From Methanosarcina sp. UBA402 (GTDB lineage: Archaea > Halobacteriota > Methanosarcinia > Methanosarcinales > Methanosarcinaceae): a stretch of DNA of 14,632 nt. The stretch is taken from positions 8,963 through 23,594 of the forward strand of contig DADO01000074.1 of assembly GCA_002509325.1 (NCBI GenBank), written 5' to 3'. The position numbers and the translations under genes are program-made. Below the pieces are notes generated by a model, which saw nothing but the letters and a program-made list of their open reading frames with translations, was not told the DNA's origin and made no database searches. Shown piece after piece: positions 1 to 7,405 of the stretch (positions within the stretch are counted from its first letter, which is position 1; the number at the start of each line of letters is the position of its first letter).

Positions 1-59
1 AATTGCCTGATATATTTTTACTTATTTATTTCAGAGTCTATTGAAGCTGATTAAAGTAG

Positions 60-473
60 GTTTTCTACAAAGCCTTAATATCCGTAGCTATTATGTGGCT
101 CTTCGGGTGGAAGCTGAATGTCCTTTCCATGGGAGATGAGGAAGCCCGGGCTCTGGGCGTGAACCCAGAAATTTTTAAGTTTATTTTCATCGTTTTGGCC
201 ACGCTGGTGACGGCCATCTGTGTATCTTCTGTTGGGATTATCGCATGGGTCGGCCTGATGATGCCCCATGCCGCCCGCCTTGTCCAGGGGCCGGATAATC
301 GTTTTGTAATTCCCACAGCAGCGTTGATGGGCGGCGTTTACATTATCTTTTGTGATACGATTGCGCGTACTCTGACCTCGGAGGAAATCCCTATTGGAAT
401 CATAACTGCTATTGCAGGTGCACCTTACCTCGTGTATCTGCTGCGTAGTAAAGAAAAGGAGATCTTCGGGTGA
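60..473 (+). pseudogene. FecCD/BtuC-type metallophore ABC permease, 3' remnant
   Basis: The reading frame encodes about the last 130-138 residues of a FecCD-family permease, the membrane subunit of importers for iron-siderophore or cobalamin-like substrates. Visible family features are the NVLSMGDEEARALGV segment (the cytoplasmic coupling stretch), the GIIAWVGLMMPHAARL helix, the R-x-L-x-x-EEIPIGIITAI segment and the terminal APYLVYLL helix. Family members are usually about 330-350 residues, so roughly the first two thirds are missing. The frame is closed upstream by TAG at 57-59, and homology seems to start near VFYKALISVAIMW, so this is a 5' truncation and not a short gene. An internal ATG at 93 could start translation but would give a protein lacking most helices. 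The ATPase frame follows after 4 bases. The truncation of the permease is clear; the substrate cannot be read from this fragment. Confidence 0.75.
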
Positions 474-477
474 TTAT

Positions 478-1283
478 ATGTTAAAAGTAGATAACCTGAG
501 CTTTGAGTACAACAGCGTACCTGTATTAAAAGACTTTTCATTCAAGGTAGAGAAAGGTTCTTTATGCGGGCTTTTCGGGCCAAATGTTCCGGAAAGACAA
601 CTCTGTTCAAGTGCTGTATGAGCTTCCTTAAGTATGACAATGGCAGCATATCCATCGATGGATGTAACGTTAAGAGGAAAAACATCGGGGAGCTGGCAAA
701 ACTTGTTGCCTATGTACCCCAGGAACACAGACCGCCTTTTCCATATCTCGTCAAGGAGGTCGTGCTGATGGGGAGGACTCCTCACATGGGTGGTATCTTC
801 GGCATCTCTGAAAATGACAAGAGTAAGGTTAAGGAAGCTATGGATATACTTGAGATTTCCCATCTCGCCGATAAGCCTTACAACCAGCTCAGTGGCGGGC
901 AACGCCAGCTTGTGCTCATCGCAAGGGCAATGGCACAAGAAACGCCGTTGATGCTGCTAGACGAGCCTACATCCGCCCTGGACTTCTGCAACCAGATACG
1001 AATCTGGAATATTTTGAAAAAGATCTCCGCGAAAGGGACGACCATACTGGCCTGTAGCCATGACTCAAACCACATATCATGGTTCTGTGACGATGTTGTT
1101 GTCATGTACCGCGGAGGTCTGGTCGCAAAGGGGAATCCAAAAAGTGTGGTATCCGAGCAATTACTTAGCACTATATTTAATGATATTTGTAGTGTAGGCT
1201 ACATGGACCGCCTGATGATGGTGTATCCGAAAAACATCCAAGTTGGGTGTCCAGTAGTTGCGATAAACAACAGTTCGCCATAA
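478..1283 (+). pseudogene. ABC transporter ATP-binding protein, frameshifted in Walker A
   Basis: This is the ATPase of a FecCDE/BtuCD-type importer and would hydrolyse ATP to drive the neighbouring permease. The first frame starts at ATG 478 with MLKVDNLSFEYNSVPVLKDF and reads to GLFGPN, then runs out of frame. The remainder is in a second frame (SGKTTLFKC, Q-loop PQEHRPPFPY, signature LSGGQRQ, Walker B LMLLDEPTSALD, H-loop CSHD). Adding one G next to position 586 restores GPNGSGKTT exactly, so a single-base deletion explains the break. Repaired, the protein would be about 268 residues, normal for the family. A GGGTGAT ribosome binding site overlaps the permease end. A second-frame ATG at 564 would give a protein without an intact P-loop. 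It could be a true lesion or a sequencing error; the truncated permease beside it favours real decay. Confidence 0.8.
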
Positions 1284-1388
1284 AGCTATTTACAGGCAGA
1301 CACGACGTCAATATAATGTGATTTTGAGTTAAATGTTGCCGATGACATACAAGAATCCTGCACCCCTTCAAAAAATTAAAAATTAGAA

Positions 1389-1437
1389 TTATATACAAAA
1401 CTTTTCCAAAAATATTCTTATTAAACAACCGGAGAGG
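1389..1437 (+). promoter_or_regulatory. TATA box and ribosome binding site of a broken gene
   Basis: TTATATAC at 1389-1396 resembles an archaeal box A and has AT-rich sequence before it. A GGAGAGG ribosome binding site at 1431-1437 lies 5 bases before ATG 1443. The spacing would place transcription start near 1420. The start signals look intact although the reading frame that follows is broken. Confidence 0.4.
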
Positions 1438-1442
1438 GCTTG

Positions 1443-1787
1443 ATGACAGGAATAGGCAGTGAGAATTACGAATTTATCGGTAGGCTTGAAAGTATTGTAA
1501 GTTTCTAGAAAGCCTGACAGAGTCACAGAAAAGAATAGCCGATTACTGGATGGATGATAGAGGAGAAGGAAATTGTAGATTAAGGCGGGCGAAAATTTCT
1601 TAAATTAGGGAAAATATATGAAGAGTTGAAAAACGCGGAAAATCGAAAACGTATCCGGCTGGCAACAAAGTATGACTTAAGAAGAAGACAAGAAGTGCCT
1701 GGGTGTAGCCGCACTCCTTATCTTCCTATCTTTACCTTAAACCAAACATTTATAATGTTGACGCTAGGAATTAATAAATTTTCCTAA
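1443..1787 (+). pseudogene. Unidentified small gene broken by frameshifts
   Basis: From ATG 1443 the frame reads MTGIGSENYEFIGRLESIVSF and stops at TAG 1506. Shifting by one base at about 1505 continues a protein-like sequence (LESLTESQKRIADYWMDDRGEGN) to TAA 1601. The original frame then offers GRKFLKLGKIYEELKNAENRK and ends at TAA 1785. The pieces have charged, amphipathic composition like real protein and join naturally, which suggests one gene with at least two indels. The last third, after about 1700, may not be coding. I do not recognise the family. Its place after a metallophore importer might suggest an accessory gene of the transporter, but nothing in the sequence proves this. Confidence 0.35.
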
Positions 1788-2251
1788 ATTTTCACATGTT
1801 ATATTTCTGCTTTTCAATCTTTTTCCGACCATTTTCGTGTTCATTGATCTCATTTTTTCTTTTTAATCTCTACTTTCTTGAATAATTTTTGATTTGTGTA
1901 GAGAGGTTACAGTTAATATAGCCGAATACTTTCACCCCACATACCTGCAACTTAAATATGATGAGCTTGAAACTTTACAGCGTCAGAATTTCAGACTAGA
2001 TGTACTTTATGCCGGGGTCTGATTTGTCGCATCATAGAATCCTTTGTCACAACTTCGAAGGATCTATCATAAAAATAGAAATTCTTCATCAATAAACAAA
2101 TAACCTGGCTATTAAGGAACTTGTCTATTATAGAAATAAAAATCTTAAGGTTACGGCTATCCAGGAGAGCATATCCATAACTTGATTTCTCTGTACTTTC
2201 CGGGGATTTATATTCTGGCGTGATATTTCTACAGGTCAGGAGGATTCGAAA
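1788..2251. other. AT-rich decayed intergenic stretch
   Basis: No convincing gene is present. The plus-strand frame at 1882-2022 is open for 46 codons and includes EYFHPTYLQLKYDELETLQ, which looks protein-like but has no start codon or ribosome binding site; it may be a remnant. An imperfect inverted repeat lies at 2034-2044 and 2058-2067 (ATAGAATCCTT against AAGGATCTAT, one bulged A). A short weak hairpin, AGGAA/TTCCT, lies at 1766-1785 and is followed by T-rich sequence. No tRNA or mobile element ends were seen. Confidence 0.4.
2238..2243 (+). promoter_or_regulatory. Strong ribosome binding site AGGAGG upstream of recQ frame
   Basis: AGGAGG at 2238-2243 is the best ribosome binding site near the helicase gene. 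It sits 8 bases before an in-frame ACG at 2252, and 80 bases before the first in-frame ATG at 2324, which has no good site of its own. The position suggests that the gene once started, or still starts, at 2252. Confidence 0.5.
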
Positions 2252-2323
2252 ACGAGCACTGAATATGGTTTTTTAATATCTAGTAAACACGAGCCTGAGC
2301 CCGAGCTTTCTCTGTCTGCCGGA

Positions 2324-5074
2324 ATGTATTCAGCCCTGCACCAGTATTTCGGATATGCTTCTTTTCGTCCTTTGCAGGAGAAAATTATCAGGGATGTTCT
2401 GGAAAAAAAAGACGTCTTCGTGCTCATGCCTACAGGCGGGGGCAAATCAATGTGCTACCAGCTGCCTGCCCTTCTTATGGAAGGGGTTACAATTGTTGTT
2501 TCTCCCCTGATTTCCCTTATGAAAGATCAGGTTGACGGGCTTGAAGCGAACGGGATTGCTGCAGCCTGTATGAACAGTACTCAGAGTGCCAGGGAAATCC
2601 GGGACGTGAAGACAGCTTTTCTCGAAAACAGGTTAAAAGTTCTTTATGTTGCTCCAGAAAGGCTCATGATGCCAAAAACCTTTGCTTTTTTAAAGAAGGG
2701 AAAGGTCAGCCTTTTTGCAGTTGACGAAGCACATTGCATTTCTGAGTGGGGACATGATTTCCGGCCTGAGTACAGGAAATTGAAACTTTTGAGAGATCCA
2801 AAAACCGGATTTCCAGATATCCCAATTATTGCGCTTACGGCAACGGCCACAGAAAGGGTTCGAGAAGATATTGTATCACAACTCAAGCTTAATATAACTC
2901 CAGAGAAAGGCCTTTATGTAGCCAGTTTTAACCGTAAAAACCTTTACTATGAGGTCAGGCCAAAAAAAGAGACTTTTTCCGAGATCACTGACTACCTGCA
3001 CAGGCATAGAGGTGAGGCAGGAATCATCTACTGTCAGAGCCGAAATAATGTCGAAGCCCTTACAAAAAAACTGAATCTTGCAGGTTTCAGGGCCCTTCCC
3101 TACCATGCAGGCCTTTCAGATACTGAGAGAACCCGAAACCAGGAACTGTTCATTAAAGATGACGTGGACATCATAGTAGCTACAATCGCTTTTGGTATGG
3201 GGATTGATAAGTCCAATGTACGTTTTGTAATCCACTATGACCTTCCCAGAAATCTTGAAAGCTACTATCAGGAAACAGGCAGAGGGGGAAGGGATGGAAG
3301 CCCATGCGAATGTATTCTTTTTTTCAGCAGAGGGGACCGCTTCAAGATCGAGTACTTTATTTCACAGAAGACAAAAGAAAAGGAAAGAGACGTTTCTCTT
3401 GTGCAATTAAGGCAGATGGTGGCTTATTGTGAAGGGAATAAATGCAGGCGTCAGACCTTGATGGAATACTTTGGTGAAGAACTTTCCGAACCCTGCGGGA
3501 ACTGTGACTGCTGCCTTACTCCGAAAGATACCTTTGACGGGACTGAAGCTGCTAAGAAATTCATAACCTGCGTCCAGGAACTAAACCAACGCTTTGGCAT
3601 TAATTATAACATTGATGTCCTCACAGGCTCAAAAAATAAAAAAATTCGACAAAATCGCCACGAGAGGTTAAAAAGCCATGGCACTGGCCGGGAATTTACA
3701 AAAGAGCAATGGAAATCATTAGCTTCCGAAATGGTAAATACCGGTCTTCTGGACGTGAGCGGAGCACGGTATCCGATATTAAAGCTGAACGCCATGAGCA
3801 GGAAAATTCTTACAGGAACTGAACGGATAGAGCTTGTCTGTCCTGAAGGCTTCTTGCCTGAGGCTGCAGAAGACCAGGGGCTTTCAATATCTGGCGGTAT
3901 AAATGGCAAAAAAGCCGATGATCTGCATTTTTCTGCTGAAGAGTCTTTTTCAGATAAATTCTCAGCTGCAGCTGATATTTTGAAAACCTCTGAGGCGAAA
4001 AAAACCACGAAACCCGGAAAAGAACCTGATCCTATTCTTTTTGAGAGATTAAAAGCTTTAAGAAAGAAAATTGCCCTAAAGAGGAATCTACCCCCCTACA
4101 TTATTTTCTCTGATACCTCTCTTAAGGAAATGGCTGCAAAATTCCCGCGCACCTCTGAGGAGTTCCATTCCATTACAGGAGTTGGAGAGCATAAACTGAA
4201 AAAGTACGGGGCTATTTTTCTTGAGGAAATCGAGAACTATTGCATAGATTATGGTTTAGTACCTTACGCTCTAGTACCTGGCGAAAAACCTGAAAATTCA
4301 GGAGCTGCCTGTAAAGATACTGAAAAAGAAGAAGTAGCCTCAAGAGAAGTTATTCAAAATAATGAAGAGCTTGATACTGAAATTGAGATATCTGGAATTA
4401 AAATATCCGGAACTGAAATGCCCGGAACTGAAATATCCGGAACTGAAATGCCCGGAACTGAAATGTCCGGAACTAAAATATCCGGAACTGAAATGTCCGG
4501 AACTAAAATATCCGGAACTGAAATATCCGGAACTAAAATATCCGGAACTGAATCTAACAACATAAACAGCTTAGAAGCTGGCAACTTGTCGAAAAAAAGG
4601 GCAAGATATCTGAACATGAGCATTCAGGATTGGTCAGAGAGAAATTCTTCGGCAGCCGGTTCTGAAGAAATGGATTCAGAAGGGATTTCTCCTGAATCAA
4701 GAGCTTTAGATGGCATCAAAGCAGATCCTTTTGAATCCGATTCTTTTGAAATGGATTCTCTGCAAAGAACTTATTCTCTTTTTAACAGGGGCATTGGGAT
4801 TGATGAAATTGCTGAAATCCATGGTGTGAGTACCAGAACAGTTTTTGGTCAACTTGAACAGCTAGCTCTTTCTGGAAATGTAAAAAGTGTTGGAGGACTT
4901 TTGCCTCCCGAAAGACAAAAGCAGATAAAAGCTGCTCTGGAAACTCTTGAAATCGAATTAGATTCCCTGCTTCGGGCAAAATTAGGTGAGAACTGCCAGG
5001 AAGAAGAAATTAAATTTATCAAAGCCCTCCTTCTGTCAAGAATCTGTTTTTCCCGTACTGAAGGCAGTGAATAA
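2324..5074 (+). CDS. recQ: RecQ-family ATP-dependent DNA helicase
   Basis: This is a 3'-5' DNA helicase for recombination and repair. In the 916-residue form from ATG 2324 the order is: Walker A MPTGGGKS (35-42), DEAH (134-137), LTATAT (171-176), motif IV IIYCQSR (234-240), motif V around VATIAFGMGIDKSNVRFV, motif VI QETGRGGRDG (316-325), zinc cysteines C374, C391, C394 and C397, an RQC winged-helix region (about 400-505), HRDC (about 573-640), a five-residue tandem repeat linker (691-744), and a C-terminal helix-turn-helix region (about 815-905) of the kind found at the end of some bacterial RecQ proteins. It is longer than E. coli RecQ (about 610) because of the linker and tail. The frame is open upstream to about 2190 without ATG, GTG or TTG. 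An ACG at 2252 with an ideal ribosome binding site would add MSTEYGFL and 16 more residues. The family assignment is certain; the start is not. Confidence 0.93.
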   Translation: MYSALHQYFGYASFRPLQEKIIRDVLEKKDVFVLMPTGGGKSMCYQLPALLMEGVTIVVSPLISLMKDQVDGLEANGIAAACMNSTQSAREIRDVKTAFLENRLKVLYVAPERLMMPKTFAFLKKGKVSLFAVDEAHCISEWGHDFRPEYRKLKLLRDPKTGFPDIPIIALTATATERVREDIVSQLKLNITPEKGLYVASFNRKNLYYEVRPKKETFSEITDYLHRHRGEAGIIYCQSRNNVEALTKKLNLAGFRALPYHAGLSDTERTRNQELFIKDDVDIIVATIAFGMGIDKSNVRFVIHYDLPRNLESYYQETGRGGRDGSPCECILFFSRGDRFKIEYFISQKTKEKERDVSLVQLRQMVAYCEGNKCRRQTLMEYFGEELSEPCGNCDCCLTPKDTFDGTEAAKKFITCVQELNQRFGINYNIDVLTGSKNKKIRQNRHERLKSHGTGREFTKEQWKSLASEMVNTGLLDVSGARYPILKLNAMSRKILTGTERIELVCPEGFLPEAAEDQGLSISGGINGKKADDLHFSAEESFSDKFSAAADILKTSEAKKTTKPGKEPDPILFERLKALRKKIALKRNLPPYIIFSDTSLKEMAAKFPRTSEEFHSITGVGEHKLKKYGAIFLEEIENYCIDYGLVPYALVPGEKPENSGAACKDTEKEEVASREVIQNNEELDTEIEISGIKISGTEMPGTEISGTEMPGTEMSGTKISGTEMSGTKISGTEISGTKISGTESNNINSLEAGNLSKKRARYLNMSIQDWSERNSSAAGSEEMDSEGISPESRALDGIKADPFESDSFEMDSLQRTYSLFNRGIGIDEIAEIHGVSTRTVFGQLEQLALSGNVKSVGGLLPPERQKQIKAALETLEIELDSLLRAKLGENCQEEEIKFIKALLLSRICFSRTEGSE
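4394..4555 (+). repeat. 15-bp tandem repeat encoding GTEIS/GTEMP/GTKIS units
   Basis: About eleven copies of a 15-bp unit, roughly AAATATCCGGAACTG, lie inside the helicase gene. They encode five-residue units (GIKIS, GTEMP, GTEIS, GTEMS, GTKIS). Variation is mostly limited to A/G at the first K/E base, ATA/ATG, and CCC/TCC, so the copies are young. Because 15 is a multiple of three, copy changes keep the frame. All three forward frames and at least one reverse frame are open through it, which creates spurious reading frames. It sits between the HRDC domain and the C-terminal helix-turn-helix, as a hydrophilic flexible linker. Confidence 0.93.
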
Positions 5075-5081
5075 AACCATT

Positions 5082-5112
5082 CCTGCGAATTTCGCGGGTT
5101 TTCTTAAATTTT
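5082..5112 (+). terminator. Hairpin terminator after recQ
   Basis: CCTGCG at 5082-5087 pairs with CGCGGG at 5093-5098 (one T-G pair), with an A-T pair inside. T-rich sequence ending in a T run follows to about 5112. It lies just after the TAA-region of the helicase gene (stop at 5072-5074) and before the convergent gene end. Confidence 0.55.
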
Positions 5113-5193
5113 TATGGTTTCCTAACTTTTATTTCTATTGTTTCCTGGTATTTAATTCTCGCTTCATTTCTTATTCGGGTTTTTAGTCCCAAT

Positions 5194-5207
5194 TCCCAGA
5201 AATGGGA
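5194..5207. terminator. Small hairpin at the 3' end of the HPS-RraA gene
   Basis: TCCCA (5194-5198) and TGGGA (5203-5207) form a five-pair stem with a GAAA loop, five bases beyond the stop codon of the minus-strand gene. There is no T run after it on the minus strand, so it is only a weak candidate. Confidence 0.25.
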
Positions 5208-5211
5208 TTAT

Positions 5212-6492
5212 TCAACGTTTTTCCCATTTCTTGAGCTTCAGAATCTCAGACAGGGTTCCACCTCTCTTGATTTCATCGAAGAGTCTTTTTTCGGTTTTGT
5301 AAACTTCTTTTGCTCTTCTTGCCAGTTCATAGGCTCTTTCCGCAGGAATTACTACAACCCCACTTTCATCGCCAACTATGTAATCACCTGGCTTAACAGT
5401 CTGCCCACCGCAGGTTATTTCAGCATTGATTTCGCCTAATCCCTTAGGATCTCCGGCGTTAGGTACCGCATTACTGGTATAAATTGGAAGCCCCAGATTT
5501 TCGATTTCGTCAATATCTCTTGCAGCCCCTTCGATTACCACGCCTGCAATTCCCTTGTTTAAGGAACTCTGGGTTGCAAGCCCTCCCCAGCAGGCAATAT
5601 CTTTATTCTCGTTGTAAATTACGATTACGTCTCCTTCTTTTGCAATATCAATTGCTTCCACGGGCTTTGCCCAGTCTCCGGGAAAAGTCTGCACAGTAAC
5701 TGCGGTTCCTACCATTTTTCCTCTTACCAGAGGGCGAATGCCTTTCATTGCGCCTTTTCTGTGCATGGCATCAGAGATGTTTGAGGTGGATACTTCCTTT
5801 AGAATTGCCCTGATTTCCTGGTCTATAGTGTCGACATCGTGAATTTCTACGGCGTCCGGAGAATCTACACTCTGCCGGATTTTTCTTGCAGCTTCGGTTA
5901 CGTTGTCAGAGCGGGTGATGTTTCCTCCAACAATCACAATTTTGGCTCCAGCCTTGACTGCCTGGACTGCACTATTTGCATCAAGCCCTCCAGCCACCGC
6001 AAGCTGTATTCTAACTCTTTGTGAAATTTCCTTGAGAAGGGATATGGGGTCTTTTCCTGTCATCTGCTGGTCTATGCCTATGTGTACGTTCAAATAGTCC
6101 ACTCCAAGAGCCTCAAGTTCGACTGCTCTTTTTGCAGGGTCAGGGGCAGAAATGAGGTCTGCCATCAACCTGACTCCATATTTGTGGGCTGAACGGAGCG
6201 CGTCAAGTAATGTAGAATCATCGGCACTGCCTAGCACAATAACAATATCGGATCCAGCTTTTGCTGCCATCTCGACTTCCATGGCTCCCGTATCCACAGT
6301 TTTCATATCTGCCAGAATAGTCCGGTCTGGAAAAGCTTTTCTCATGGTACGGATTGCATCCATCCCTTCACTCTTGATCAGGGGAGTTCCTATTTCTATC
6401 CAGTCCGCACCTCCTGCTATAGCTTCTTTTGCAATTTCAACCGAGCGGTCTAATTCCAGAAGATCAAGCGCAACCTGAATTATGGGGACTAT
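5212..6492 (-). CDS. Bifunctional hexulose-6-phosphate synthase / RraA-like protein
   Basis: The N-terminal half (about 1-205) is a TIM-barrel hexulose-6-phosphate synthase of the OMP decarboxylase superfamily. Visible motifs are QVALDLLELD (6-15), EIGTPLIKSEG, LADMKTVDTG (DMK at 62-64), VHIGID (136-141), VAGGLD and IVGGNITRSD. It joins formaldehyde and ribulose 5-phosphate or runs the reverse reaction; in archaea the pathway is thought to supply ribose phosphate. The C-terminal half (about 235-425) is an RraA/aldolase-like fold with GTAVTV (262-267), CWGGLAT, EGAARDIDEI (324 on) and GDESGVVVIP. Its activity is unknown; an RNase-regulator role cannot be assumed. The first canonical start is ATG at 6361-6363, but that would delete the first barrel strand. 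The frame is open back to TGA at 6502-6504, and a GAGGTGAT site sits before ATA at 6490-6492, so I place the start there (426 residues). Confidence 0.88.
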   Translation of the reverse strand: MVPIIQVALDLLELDRSVEIAKEAIAGGADWIEIGTPLIKSEGMDAIRTMRKAFPDRTILADMKTVDTGAMEVEMAAKAGSDIVIVLGSADDSTLLDALRSAHKYGVRLMADLISAPDPAKRAVELEALGVDYLNVHIGIDQQMTGKDPISLLKEISQRVRIQLAVAGGLDANSAVQAVKAGAKIVIVGGNITRSDNVTEAARKIRQSVDSPDAVEIHDVDTIDQEIRAILKEVSTSNISDAMHRKGAMKGIRPLVRGKMVGTAVTVQTFPGDWAKPVEAIDIAKEGDVIVIYNENKDIACWGGLATQSSLNKGIAGVVIEGAARDIDEIENLGLPIYTSNAVPNAGDPKGLGEINAEITCGGQTVKPGDYIVGDESGVVVIPAERAYELARRAKEVYKTEKRLFDEIKRGGTLSEILKLKKWEKR

Positions 6493-6495
6493 AGT

Positions 6496-6503
6496 ATCAC
6501 CTC
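6496..6503 (-). promoter_or_regulatory. Ribosome binding site GAGGTGAT before an ATA triplet
   Basis: On the minus strand GAGGTGAT (6503 down to 6496) matches the archaeal anti-Shine-Dalgarno sequence over its whole length. The next in-frame triplets are ACT, then ATA at 6492-6490, 7 bases after GAGG. No ATG, GTG or TTG in this frame exists between the upstream stop and 6363. The site decides the N-terminus of the HPS-RraA protein. Confidence 0.65.
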
Positions 6504-6638
6504 AAGCGAGAAATCGAGAAAGCTGAGACTTATATGCATTTTATCAGTTGTCCTGTATATTTTTCTGGTTTTTAATCCGGGTTTACTTTATATAATTTCC
6601 GGTTTTTATATCCATTGTTTTTTTTAAATTCGTTTTTT

Positions 6639-6686
6639 CTTAATTTAATTTTTAATTTGATTCTCTTAATTCAATTTTTAATTTGA
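6639..6686. repeat. Two 22-bp direct repeats, 26-bp period
   Basis: The segment 6639-6660 (CTTAATTTAATTTTTAATTT followed by GA) recurs at 6665-6686 with one T-to-C change, separated by TTCT. It lies in T-rich intergenic DNA with no coding role visible. Confidence 0.8.
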
Positions 6687-6786
6687 GTTTTTCATACCCT
6701 ATATTTCTTTTTATTTGTGACTTTTTGTGTCAATGTTGTTATTTTATATCTGACATAAATAGATAAGAATGAGCATTAAGTACTCA

Positions 6787-6823
6787 TTATATAAACTTGA
6801 TGAATGTACAATATTTTCTGAGG
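6787..6823 (+). promoter_or_regulatory. TATA box and ribosome binding site for the DUF5788-like gene
   Basis: TTATATAA at 6787-6794 would place transcription start near 6815-6820, giving a very short leader. A GAGGGAAG ribosome binding site begins at 6820, and GAGG ends 7 bases before the GTG at 6831. This supports the GTG start over the ATG at 6849. Confidence 0.5.
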
Positions 6824-6830
6824 GAAGACA

Positions 6831-7307
6831 GTGGAAAAAGACGATAGAATGAATGAGAAAAACGCCTCAGATAAATATATAACCGCTGAGGAACGCAAAC
6901 AGCTGCTTTCGACTCTACATTCTCGCCTTTTCTGGGTCGGTCAAAATATCCCGGATTATGTGGAATTTGAAGGGAAAACTTATCCTCTGCGCAATTATGT
7001 GTGGAAATTGATCCAAAAAAACGAACTCAGTCCAGCTGAGAAATCAAGGATAGATAAATGCATCGAAATCATCTCAGCAAAGGAAAGAAAGAATGAAAGA
7101 GAACTGGAAGAAAAGCCCCTTACTTCAGAAGAAGCAAGAAAACTCTATCATGAGACTGCAGGCTTATTGCGTGCAATAACCGATCTGAAGGAAATCGAGA
7201 GCGGAGCCTTTAGAGAAAATACGAATCGCTTTCAGGAAAAGTTCGCTAATCAGAGGATTAAAGACACGAAACGCTGGCTTGAGTTTATTAAAAATGTGTC
7301 CAGATAA
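6831..7307 (+). CDS. DUF5788-like protein, copy 1
   Basis: A 158-residue soluble, highly charged, helical protein with no signal peptide or membrane helix. It matches the second copy at 9781-10239 along its length: ERKQLL-x2-L-x-S, W-x-G-x2-IP-x2-VE-x2-GK-x-Y-x-LR (about 35-54), a charged middle, then the LT-x2-EA-x2-LY and GLLRA helices (97-115) and a final KRW-x-E-x-IK (147-154). I recall such proteins being called DUF5788 in Methanosarcina; this was not checked. The function is unknown. The start is GTG at 6831, chosen because GAGGGAAG at 6820 is correctly spaced and a TATA box lies at 6787. The gene ends 98 bases before pyrB, which has its own TATA-like element, so it need not be in that operon. 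Confidence 0.75.
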   Translation: MEKDDRMNEKNASDKYITAEERKQLLSTLHSRLFWVGQNIPDYVEFEGKTYPLRNYVWKLIQKNELSPAEKSRIDKCIEIISAKERKNERELEEKPLTSEEARKLYHETAGLLRAITDLKEIESGAFRENTNRFQEKFANQRIKDTKRWLEFIKNVSR

Positions 7308-7370
7308 TGTGCAAAATTGAGACACGGGATGGAGTTTAACTACTTCAGTACTTAGAAATTCTGGAGCAAA

Positions 7371-7379
7371 AGTTATATC
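7371..7379 (+). promoter_or_regulatory. Possible TATA box for pyrBI
   Basis: AGTTATATC near 7370-7378, preceded by the purine-rich GAGCAAAA, is placed about 30 bases before the pyrB ATG at 7406. It would give a transcript starting almost at the start codon. No longer leader or attenuator is visible between 7308 and 7405. Confidence 0.4.
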
Positions 7380-7405
7380 TCTGTGAACCATTTTATGAAA
7401 ACAGG

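Larger units (their letters stand above)
6505..6830. other. Divergent AT-rich intergenic region with two promoters
   Basis: This region separates the minus-strand HPS-RraA gene from the plus-strand DUF5788-like gene. On the minus strand CATATAAG near 6530-6537 could be a box A giving a very short leader. On the plus strand TTATATAA at 6787-6794 is a good box A for the gene at 6831. Between them lies T-rich sequence with a 26-bp-period tandem duplication (6639-6686). No gene was seen. Confidence 0.5.

Noticed and set aside
2034..2067. Imperfect inverted repeat in the intergenic stretch as ends of a small mobile element.
   Set aside because: Arms are only about 10 bases with a bulge and 13 bases apart, with no target duplication or transposase; more likely a chance hairpin.
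4354..4623. Long open frames on the minus strand and in another plus frame through the 15-bp repeat (VPDIS and PELKC repeats).
   Set aside because: They are shadows: a stop-free 15-bp repeat is open in several frames, and the helicase frame is the real one.
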